From Herbidospora mongoliensis (GTDB lineage Bacteria; Actinomycetota; Actinomycetes; Streptosporangiales; Streptosporangiaceae), in contig NZ_BBXD01000016.1 in NCBI RefSeq assembly GCF_001570545.1, positions 330,376 to 394,375 on the forward strand: a stretch of 64,000 bases of DNA, read 5' to 3'. The notes beneath the pieces were generated by a model that was not told the DNA's origin, ran no database searches, and was given only the letters and a program-made list of their open reading frames with translations. Below are positions 57,393 through 64,000 of the stretch, in pieces; position 1 is the first letter of the stretch, and every line of letters begins with the position of its first letter. A program made the position numbers and the translations under genes.

Positions 57393-58033
57393 CACGAGGG
57401 ATGCTCCTCGCCGGCCCGTTCGGCGATCTGCTCCTGCCGGTTGATCGCCCTGGCCAGAGCGGCGAGGTCGTCGGCGTCGATGGTGTCGGTAGCGCCTGCG
57501 TCCTGCGCTTCCTCGTCGAAGCCTTCCTTCCGCCAAGCCCACAAGCGGCCGACGTCACTGGTCAGATATCTCCACGTGTCGGGGACCTGGGGCGTGGGGC
57601 TGGGCATGGCGCGGACCTCCGGTGCGCGGGAGGGAGAGGTGGAGGGACGTCGTGTCCCCGAGGTGAGGGGACGGCTCGGTGGCCGGTGGGGTGTCGGCCG
57701 CGTACGGGAGGTGACCGTGTTCCGGGGACGGTCGACGCGACGACGCTGAGCGGGCACCAGCGCGGGGGTCTCGTCCGAGGGCGTGACAGCCGTGGGGGCG
57801 GTCGGCCGGGGAAGCGGCTGCGGTCCGGCCGCGCGACGGGCGGCGAGACGCTCGGCCGCCTGGTCGGAACTCGGCGGGACGTATTCGTGGTCTTGCTGGC
57901 GAGAGCATGCGTGCGCGTACGGGGCATGGCCGCAGGTGCCACATCCCAGGGGCATAGGCATCGATTGACCGAAGCAGACGCAGTTCTCTGACTGCGCGGT
58001 GCCTCGTTCGAGGGTCGCACTAGGGTTGGCCAC
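57392..58033 (-). CDS. Hypothetical protein with N-terminal Cys cluster and Pro/Arg linker
   Basis: 213 residues. N-terminus E-N-C-V-C-F-G-Q and G-C-G-T-C-G-H-A-P-Y-A-H-A-C look like a small zinc-binding knuckle; residues 60-145 are a Pro/Arg/Thr-rich low-complexity linker; the C-terminal ~70 residues (D-T-W-R-Y-L-T-S-D-V-G-R-L-W-A-W-R, D-A-D-D-L-A-A-L-A-R-A-I-N-R-Q-E) are helical. No family recognised. Upstream partner of the 103-aa gene. Confidence 0.65.
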   Translation of the reverse strand: MANPSATLERGTAQSENCVCFGQSMPMPLGCGTCGHAPYAHACSRQQDHEYVPPSSDQAAERLAARRAAGPQPLPRPTAPTAVTPSDETPALVPAQRRRVDRPRNTVTSRTRPTPHRPPSRPLTSGTRRPSTSPSRAPEVRAMPSPTPQVPDTWRYLTSDVGRLWAWRKEGFDEEAQDAGATDTIDADDLAALARAINRQEQIAERAGEEHPS

Positions 58034-58224
58034 GGGTCAGGGCTCCATCCTGATCAAGGGCTCGTCCGGTCGTTCGCAGCGCCGGGCGGGCCCGTTTTTT
58101 GGGCGTTGAGATGTTCAGTTTTGTGCGGGAGACATTACGGAGAGTGACTATCGAAGGCATGCGTCTAAGCAGTCGAATTCGTCAACGTCGTCGGCTGTTC
58201 AGGGAGGGCGCGCGAGGTTGGGGG

Positions 58225-58536
58225 TTACACGGCTGTGCCGGACATGAGTCTTCGCCACAGGACGTCGGCTTCTTTGCGGCTGGTCGGAGAACTCTCAAGC
58301 GGTACGGCGCTGACGCGATCGTTCTGGTCCGTGCGCCGGATCAGGTAGCTGCCGCCGGTCATGAGCTTCTCGTAGACGATCGGCCAGCATTCGCAGGTCC
58401 AGGCGATCACATGGGGTCTGCGGGCGAACCGCTCCGCCGACTGTGCGGGTTGCCAGTGCACCCGTTCAGGCTTGGCGCAGAGAACCGGCTGGGGTGAGTG
58501 ATGGTCACACGTGGACTGATCGCGCTGCCCATTCAT
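58225..58536 (-). CDS. Small hypothetical protein
   Basis: 103 residues. Contains A-W-T-C-E-C-W-P-I-V-Y-E-K-L, G-G-S-Y-L-I-R-R-T-D and K-E-A-D-V-L-W-R-R-L-M-S-G-T-A-V. Similar short proteins are common in actinobacterial accessory regions beside GntR regulators. No known function; coding potential is moderate. Confidence 0.55.
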   Translation of the reverse strand: MNGQRDQSTCDHHSPQPVLCAKPERVHWQPAQSAERFARRPHVIAWTCECWPIVYEKLMTGGSYLIRRTDQNDRVSAVPLESSPTSRKEADVLWRRLMSGTAV

Positions 58537-58752
58537 GGCCCTTCCTCATGCTTGGCGGGACCTGTCGTCGCTCGTCAATGGCCGAGCTGAGATGGGGGGA
58601 CTAATGTTCGACGGGTCGGAAATGCCTTCCTGGTCGAGGGATCGCTCCAGCGCTGGTCGCGTCGAGTGAACCCGCTCTCTTCGGGGGTGCGCCTCATGAG
58701 CTGACTGTCGTTTGCGTCAGCCTGGGTGGCGACTCAAGCGTTTCATGGGGCG

Positions 58753-58810
58753 ATTGTCTTGGGACTATAGTCGGACCTCGCCACCCTGCTGTCAATTATC
58801 CCAAGACAAT
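58753..58810. promoter_or_regulatory. GntR operator region
   Basis: Perfect 12-bp inverted arms ATTGTCTTGGGA (58753-58764) and TCCCAAGACAAT (58799-58810), 34 bp apart, plus a 10-bp palindrome GACTATAGTC at 58763-58772. Located 25 bp upstream of the GntR gene, fitting autoregulation. Confidence 0.7.
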
Positions 58811-58834
58811 TTCGGTGGAAGATAGGGTTGTGTG

Positions 58835-59641
58835 ATGGCTGTGCACTCGCGATACCTGGACCTCGCCGCGCAGATCCGAGCGCGGATCGAGGCCGGTGAG
58901 TGGGAACCCGGAGCCAAGCTCCCTCGCCTGGACGACTTCGCATCGGAGTACGGCGCCAACAGGGACACCGTCGGCCGGGCGATCGGTGTGCTGGAATCCG
59001 AAGGTTTCGTCTGGGCCGTGCAGGGCCGGGGGATCATCGTCCGGCACGGCATGATGCGGTTGCGCAGACCGCGAGGGAACCTTGTGAAGCGAAATGTCGC
59101 CGCCGACGGCCCCGGCTACTCCTTCCCTTCGGCCTCGGGCCAGGAAGTCTGGAAGCACCATGTTCCGGCCACCGCATCCGTTGAGCCGCTGACCGATCCG
59201 AGGATCGCGAGGCTGCTGGGCGTTCCGGCGGGCAGCTCGGTGATGCGCAGGTTTCGGGTGACCGGGCCGGAGTCCGAGCCGCCGTTCCAGATCAGCGTCT
59301 CTTGGATTCATCCGCGCGGGGTCGAGGACGTCCCGGAGATGAGCGCTTCGCCGGCCAGCCCGGGTGAGTGGCTGTATCGGCTGGAGCAGGCCGGCCACTG
59401 GCCCATCACGTGGATGGAGATTCACCGGGCTCGAATGCCGACGAAGGATGAGGCGACCCTGCTGGAGATCCCCACCAGCCTGCCCGTGCTGGAGATCGTA
59501 CGCGTCGGGACCTCGGGAGGAGACGGCAAGCCCATCGAGGTGACCGAGTACATCGTGGCCAGTGACCGTGTGGAGACCGTGCACGTTCTCCATCGCGATG
59601 AGTCGGCCCAGAGCCCGTGGCCGGAGGCGGGCGAGCGATGA
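58835..59641 (+). CDS. GntR/HutC-family regulator
   Basis: 268 residues from ATG 58835 (GTG 58832 is an alternative). N-terminal GntR wHTH: I-R-A-R-I-E-A-G-E-W-E-P-G-A-K-L-P, N-R-D-T-V-G-R-A-I-G-V-L-E-S-E-G-F-V, Q-G-R-G-I-I-V. C-terminal UTRA effector domain (R-R-F-R-V-T-G, E-V-T-E-Y-I-V-A-S-D-R-V). The effector is unknown. Its stop overlaps the PP2C start (ATGA). Confidence 0.93.
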   Translation: MAVHSRYLDLAAQIRARIEAGEWEPGAKLPRLDDFASEYGANRDTVGRAIGVLESEGFVWAVQGRGIIVRHGMMRLRRPRGNLVKRNVAADGPGYSFPSASGQEVWKHHVPATASVEPLTDPRIARLLGVPAGSSVMRRFRVTGPESEPPFQISVSWIHPRGVEDVPEMSASPASPGEWLYRLEQAGHWPITWMEIHRARMPTKDEATLLEIPTSLPVLEIVRVGTSGGDGKPIEVTEYIVASDRVETVHVLHRDESAQSPWPEAGER

Positions 59642-60363
59642 GCCTCACCGTCACAGCCGCCGCCCGCACTCACGTCGGACTGGTCCGGCGCCGCAACGAA
59701 GACGCCTTCTACTGCGGCCGATCCCTGTTCGCCGTCGCCGACGGGCTCGGCGGCCATATAGCCGGTGACGTCGCGAGCAACACGGTCATCGACGCCTTGC
59801 GGTCGTACGACGAAGAGACCGTAGCTGCGGATCTGCTCTCTGTTCTAGGGCGGATGGTTTTCGCGGCGAATCAGTCACTGCTCGAGAAGGTCGAAGCTGA
59901 GCCTGAGTCTGCGGGAATGGGAACCACGCTGGTGGCGATGCTGTTGACCGGGTCGACGGCGGCGCTGGCGAACATCGGCGACTCCCGCGCCTACCTCTTT
60001 CGGGACGGCGACACCGCCGACGGCAAGCCCGAGATGATCCCGATCACCGAGGATCACATCTACGGCAACTTGGTCTCCGACGCTGGCGACGTGCCTAACC
60101 TTCCGCCAAAGATGTCCCGTTTTCTCGATGGCCGAACTGATGGCCGTTCCCCGGATCTGAACGTCCGCGAGACGCAGGCCGGTGACCGTTTTCTCCTGTG
60201 TTCGGATGGACTGAGCGCCGTGGTTCCTCCGGATCTCATGCGCGAGGCTTTGCGCTCATCGACTGACCCGGGCGACGCAGCTGACCACCTTGTATCGCTG
60301 GCCATCGATCATGGTGGTCCTGACAACATCACTGTGATTGTCGTTGATGTGCACGGGGGCTGA
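59638..60363 (+). CDS. PP2C-type protein phosphatase
   Basis: 241 residues from ATG 59638. PP2C/PPM motifs: R-R-R-N-E-D-A-F (metal Asp), A-D-G-L-G-G-H, G-M-G-T-T-L-V-A-M, N-I-G-D-S-R-A-Y-L-F, L-L-C-S-D-G-L-S, G-G-P-D-N-I-T-V-I-V-V-D-V. Soluble Ser/Thr phosphatase; normally opposes Ser/Thr kinases, none of which is in the window. Coupled to the GntR gene. Confidence 0.93.
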   Translation: MSLTVTAAARTHVGLVRRRNEDAFYCGRSLFAVADGLGGHIAGDVASNTVIDALRSYDEETVAADLLSVLGRMVFAANQSLLEKVEAEPESAGMGTTLVAMLLTGSTAALANIGDSRAYLFRDGDTADGKPEMIPITEDHIYGNLVSDAGDVPNLPPKMSRFLDGRTDGRSPDLNVRETQAGDRFLLCSDGLSAVVPPDLMREALRSSTDPGDAADHLVSLAIDHGGPDNITVIVVDVHGG

Positions 60364-60645
60364 CCGGCTGCCGCCAGCGATTGTGCTGCGGGCCACAGCG
60401 ACTGTGCAGTGCGGGTGTTCTACGGCGCCGCTCTCTACAGGCAGGGCTCCGAGAAGGGGTAGGGCGAACCGTTTTCGTTCCCTAGCGCTGGGTCGTTCCG
60501 GTCTCCACAAGAACATTCGCCTCGCCGGCGGACAGGCTCCGGAATGGGAGGGGGCCGTTGCGGCCGCTCAGGTCGTAGATGGTTCCGTCCAGAGGCGTGG
60601 TCACTCCATCACCTGACTCCAAAGGGGCTCACACGGAACCTGTGG

Positions 60646-60686
60646 GGGTGTCCAGCCCGACCCTACGGGCAATGGGCTGGACACCC
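60646..60686. terminator. Perfect hairpin downstream of PP2C
   Basis: 13-bp arms GGGTGTCCAGCCC (60646-60658) / GGGCTGGACACCC (60674-60686), 15-nt loop, followed by TTGT. It is about 280 bp after the PP2C stop. Strong structure but only a weak T-tract. Confidence 0.6.
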
Positions 60687-60704
60687 TTGTAGCGCTGAGA
60701 GACC

Positions 60705-60860
60705 GCTCGTTCACCTCCACGGGCGTGGAGAGCGGAAGCTGCTGTCGCAGTGGCGGTCGCCGTACCACGGTTCACCTCCACGTGGGGGTGAACCGGGCGT
60801 GTAGGTGTCGCTCCGCAAGGCCCGGAACTGGTCCCACGCCCGTGGCGGTCTCCGATTGGC
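60705..60860. CRISPR. Remnant type I-E-like CRISPR (two clear repeats plus a degenerate third)
   Basis: GTTCACCTCCACG occurs in repeat 1 (60705-60733) and repeat 2 (60766-60794), exactly 61 bp apart, i.e. a 29-bp repeat plus a 32-bp spacer. Repeat 1 has the stem CTCCACG/CGTGGAG; repeat 2 has GGTTCACC/GGTGAACC. A third position near 60827-60855 is degenerate (CCCACGCCCGTGG). No cas genes in the window. Very short, so an eroded array end or a chance relic. Confidence 0.55.
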
Positions 60861-61000
60861 TCCATTGCCTAGCAATCGGGTGACCTGGTGCAGCACGTTG
60901 TCCTTGATCGGCGCCGTAAGCCGCATATCCCCGACGTCCGGAAGTGGACACGTAGATCACTTCTCGTGATCGCATGATCGCGGCAACATGTCTTCTCGTG

Positions 61001-62680
61001 ATGCGAAGGGCGGTAGATGAGGAACTGATCCGCATATGCGCGGACGAGCAATCGTTCAGTCGGGGCAGGGTCTATTTCGCCGAAGGACGAGTCATCGACC
61101 CGTCGTTCACCGATCGGTCCGCCACCGCCGTCGTCGACGGCTCCTCCGATTACCGGGTGCGGTTAGACCTGACGCACAACTGGATACTTGGCTCCTGCTC
61201 ATGCCGCCAAAGCGCCTTCTGTAAGCACTGTGTGGCGGTGGCACTCGCCTGGAGAGCTCAGGCTGACTGTGTGTTGTTGCCTGAACGCCCTGCGCCGACC
61301 GACGACGAGCGGCTGCGTGCCCATCTGGTTTCACGGGATCACGACTGGCTCGCCGCAGAGCTGCTGCGAGCAGCTGAAGACGACCCATTGCTTCGCGCAC
61401 GGCTTGAGGTCGCCGCCGGGGCGGCGGAGGAAGACGTCCTGGACCTGGCCGAATTCCATCAGGCCCTGACCCTCTCCACATTCATGCTCGATGAATATCC
61501 GGATGAACCGGAGGAGGCGGAGGAGTGGGAGGAGGCGATGAAGGAGATTCTCGAGGAGGTGACCAGGATGGCCGAGGCCGGGTTCAACGTTTCTGCGATC
61601 CGGCTGACGGAATTCACCATCGACCTGCTCATCGAACACGATGAACGGTACCGGGTGACCAGTGCTTTGCGCCTGGCTCAGCGTGTGCATGAAGCAGCTT
61701 GCGTCGATGGTCATCCCGACCCGCAGGCGCTTGCTGACCGTCTCGTGAGCCAGACGTTGGCGGCCCGGCTGTTCGACAAGGCGTTGCCCGCTTACGCCCG
61801 GGCGCTGGGGGTGACCGGGCTGGCCAAGTACCGAGAGCTGGTCGAGGATGCTCGGGCAGGTCTGGATCAGACGCATGACCCGGAGTTACGTGCAGCGATC
61901 ACGTCGATGATGGAGCGGTTGGCCGAATACGAGGCCGGGCCTGACCGCCTGATCGAATCACTGGCCGATGCTGAGCCGTCAAGGCGCCAGATCCAGCGCA
62001 TCGCGGAAATGCTGGCATCCGAGAGTCGGACCGATGAGGCTCTGAGGTGGATCGACCGCGGTCTGGCCAGCCTGGACCCCGAGAACACAGACAAATTCGG
62101 TGACCGGTCTTTCATGGTTGAGCTGCGGGTTCTGGCCGCCAAAACGCTTGTGGCTGCCGGGAAGCGTCGGCGGGCCGTGGAGTTCTTCTGGCCGGCGTTT
62201 CTTGCTCGCCCCCTACCGGAAATGTTCCGCCTGCTCGCTGAGACCGCAGGCGATCATTGGCCGCGCTGGCGGGAGACGGCGCTGATCCGATTGCGCGAAC
62301 ATCTCGCGAGATCCACGGAAGACAACGGTTTCGACATGCTCGTCGACATCCTGCTGTCCGAGCAGGACATTGAGGGGGCATGGCAGGCGGTGCGGGGAGG
62401 CGGCGTGAGCCTGCATCGTCGACTGGAGGTGGTCATGGTGAGCGGGACGCGATACCCGGTCGAGGCCTACCCAGTACTGGTCGAAGCCGCCCAGTGCGCC
62501 ATTGCGGGAGAGGAGCCCCGTCACTATAAGCGTGCCGCCCGCCTGTTGACCGAAGCCCAGCTGCTGGCCCGCGCCTGCGGGCATGCTGAGACTTTCGCGC
62601 ACGTTATGGCCGAGCTGAGAGCCGAACACGAAGGTAAATTCGGGCTCCCCGTTGAACTCGACAAAGCCCATCTGCCTTGA
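61001..62680 (+). CDS. SWIM zinc-finger protein
   Basis: 559 residues from ATG 61001 (an ATG at 60974 would add nine residues). The N-terminal SWIM motif is C-S-C-R-Q-S-A-F-C-K-H-C, after F-S-R-G-R-V-Y-F-A-E-G-R-V and W-I-L-G-S. The remainder is helical repeat (TPR-like) without named domain, with an acidic stretch near residue 175. SWIM proteins bind DNA or proteins; bacterial ones are often found near SNF2 helicases, absent here. Confidence 0.85.
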   Translation: MRRAVDEELIRICADEQSFSRGRVYFAEGRVIDPSFTDRSATAVVDGSSDYRVRLDLTHNWILGSCSCRQSAFCKHCVAVALAWRAQADCVLLPERPAPTDDERLRAHLVSRDHDWLAAELLRAAEDDPLLRARLEVAAGAAEEDVLDLAEFHQALTLSTFMLDEYPDEPEEAEEWEEAMKEILEEVTRMAEAGFNVSAIRLTEFTIDLLIEHDERYRVTSALRLAQRVHEAACVDGHPDPQALADRLVSQTLAARLFDKALPAYARALGVTGLAKYRELVEDARAGLDQTHDPELRAAITSMMERLAEYEAGPDRLIESLADAEPSRRQIQRIAEMLASESRTDEALRWIDRGLASLDPENTDKFGDRSFMVELRVLAAKTLVAAGKRRRAVEFFWPAFLARPLPEMFRLLAETAGDHWPRWRETALIRLREHLARSTEDNGFDMLVDILLSEQDIEGAWQAVRGGGVSLHRRLEVVMVSGTRYPVEAYPVLVEAAQCAIAGEEPRHYKRAARLLTEAQLLARACGHAETFAHVMAELRAEHEGKFGLPVELDKAHLP

Positions 62681-62811
62681 TCCTTACGGCGGGCGTCGGG
62701 TGAAGGCCAGGGCCTTACGAGCCGCATTCGCTAGGCGGTGAGAACGAGGACGGCGCTGGCCAGATAGAAGCAGCCGACGATGGCGACGGCGACACCCGCT
62801 ACCACCGGGGT

Positions 62812-63280
62812 CTACGCGGATACGGGACACGAAGCAGGCGCAGGCGCCCGCGAACAGGCCGACTACTGGCGCCGCTCCGGCACCCGCCTGCTGCTAGTCG
62901 TGCACGTCGTCCCGGCCGCACTAGTCCTTAGTCCTCGCGGGCGGGACGACGCTGCTGGCGTTGTTCACCGCCAACCCGGAGGTCGTCGCACTCGCCTGGC
63001 AGGTCGTGCCGCTGGCCCTGCTGAGCCTGCTCCCGATGGTGCCCGCGATGGCGGACGGCAGTTTCCTGCCCGCCCACGGCGACACCCGCTCGGTGATGAT
63101 CGCGAACGTTGCCGGGACTACCTGGTGCTCATCCCGCTGTCCTGGGCGCTCGGCCTGACCTTCGGGCTCGGGCTGCAGGGCATCTACCTGGCCTAAATCG
63201 CCTTCACCGTCGTCTTGGCCGTCCTGCTGAGGTTGCGTGCCCGCAGGATGGCCGCTGACGGAAGCCGTATCGGTGCCTAA
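62812..63280 (+). pseudogene. Decayed MATE-family efflux pump C-terminus
   Basis: MATE-like protein pieces are spread over different frames: R-S-G-T-R-L-L-L-V-V-H-V-V-P-A-A-L-V-L, then L-F-T-A-N-P-E-V-V-A-L-A-W-Q-V-V-P-L-A-L-L-S, then L-S-W-A-L-G-L-T-F-G-L-G-L-Q-G-I-Y-L-A, an in-frame TAA, and I-A-F-T-V-V-L-A-V-L-L-R-L-R. At least two frameshifts, one stop and no N-terminal half, so a dead gene. Confidence 0.7.
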
Positions 63281-64000
63281 GGCTGCTGGACCTGGTTCAC
63301 CTGCTGATACGCGAGCGTTTCGAGTGCGTCTACGAGCATATCGATTGGCTGAGTCCGGACGGTATGCGGAGGCGTCTGAGCTGCTCGCTGATGAAGACCT
63401 TCTGGTGCGTGCCGCAGCGGCTGAGCAGTTGCTGTCGCCCGCCTCCGGACGACCGGCTCTTCCTCGAAGAGGCGCTAGTGCGCCCCGCTGCGCAATGGCT
63501 CTGCATTTGGTGTGATGTCGTGATTACCCGGCAACCGGTACGTGTCCTCGCAGCCACGGAAAACCAAGCCCTAGGCTCGGCGAATCGGTGATCGCCGTCA
63601 GCGAGCGCACCGGGCCGTGACGCTAGGCAGAGCCGCCGCGCGCAGCCCGGTCCGACCTTCTCGGATGCCGATGGCAGCCCGCCAGCCTTCGGTTCGGCAG
63701 CCGGCCAGGGTGGTTGCACTATTGGTTGCAGTCCGCCTTTGGCCAGGGATGTCCGCACTTGACCGAAGGAACCTGTGAACAGGTCAGACGGCTGCGCGCG
63801 GACATTCTAGGACACGCCCTAGAGATCAATCTTGGAGCTCGTAATGCGTAGGTCTGAGTTTCATGGGCTACGCCCACCAACCGGTGAAGGGACCTGAGGC
63901 GCCACAACAGGTGTGCACGCTTCGCAGGGGCAGTCGAACCGATGGCGAGCAGGTGGCGACATCACAGAACGTGTGGACGGCGTCCTCTGGCCATGGGGTC
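63281..64000. other. No intact gene; coding remnants
   Basis: Short protein-like pieces appear in two plus-strand frames (A-E-S-G-R-Y-A-E-A-S-E-L-L-A-D-E-D-L-L and C-V-Y-E-H-I-D-W-L), probably degraded genes. Nothing else in the stretch is supported, and the window ends here. Confidence 0.4.

Noticed and set aside
63740..63850. Insertion-sequence end
   Set aside because: A GGGCGTGTCC-like stretch is present on the minus strand but no transposase or matching inverted end was seen.

Overview
High-GC actinobacterial chromosome segment, most likely from Streptosporangiaceae or a related family. This is inferred from GC-rich codon use, many 4-bp ATGA/GTGA overlaps, a class of ArsR with an N-terminal CC pair plus CVC, and LMW-phosphatase-type arsenate reductases. 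The left 8.3 kb is ordinary backbone: a truncated sensor kinase, GtrA protein, lipoprotein, purK-purE, a saccharopine-dehydrogenase-like reductase facing a TetR regulator across an 18-bp-arm palindrome, UDP-glucose dehydrogenase, and an acyl-CoA dehydrogenase ending in a strong hairpin.

From about 8.4 to 53 kb lies a large island centred on arsenic, beginning with a chimeric tyrosine integrase in locally AT-richer DNA. (i) 9.6-24.3 kb is detoxification and redox: ChrA, MoaA and a frameshifted MoaE, an ArsN-like acetyltransferase, several ArsR repressors, two arsenate reductases, ACR3, an MFS pump, an ArsO-like flavoprotein, and an orphan Tat-exported molybdopterin oxidoreductase with ArrA-like Cys spacing. 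(ii) 24.3-33.9 kb, minus strand, is one long operon: a 34-aa Cys-rich peptide, a heterodimeric ABC exporter, an 80-aa peptide with three 23-residue AKSSCC repeats, a YtkA-like lipoprotein, an aminotransferase fused to an HMA metal-binding domain, a 33-aa membrane peptide, CopA, ArsR and a FemAB/GNAT-like transferase. (iii) 33.9-39.5 kb, minus strand, holds a 48-aa CC peptide, a carboxymuconolactone-decarboxylase-fold protein, three related ATP-grasp ligases and a second GNAT/FemAB-like enzyme. (iv) 39.5-44.5 kb, minus strand, is an AroA-like enzyme, a phosphoglycerate-mutase-like enzyme with an extra C-terminal domain, a CTP-synthase-type glutamine amidotransferase and a Pit transporter. This set matches the logic of the arseno-organic clusters known from Streptomyces: arsenate + PEP, then arsono-enolpyruvate, then arsonopyruvate. 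(v) 45-53 kb carries a TrmB/LuxR-type regulator, two convergent ArsR genes, a methyltransferase, a second ArsO-like flavoprotein, an unknown 641-aa protein, and a 78-aa peptide with four CC pairs translationally coupled to an M28 peptidase.

The most unusual feature is a C-terminal vicinal-cysteine signature. Four small peptides carry repeated CC pairs, and six otherwise unrelated enzymes (both flavoproteins, two of three ATP-grasp ligases, one GNAT and the CMD-fold protein) end in CC or CCG. Two recurrent operator families and a 32-bp leader element shared by the oxidoreductase and AroA-like operons suggest one coordinated regulon. The working hypothesis is a peptide-scaffolded or peptide-buffered organoarsenical biosynthesis and export system.

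From 53 to 57 kb there is a separate minus-strand operon (PIG-L deacetylase, two sugar epimerases, SUMF1-domain protein, ThiS/MoaD-like carrier). From 57 to 64 kb come small hypothetical proteins, a GntR regulator coupled to a PP2C phosphatase, a remnant I-E-like CRISPR (61-bp period), a SWIM-finger protein and a decayed MATE pump.
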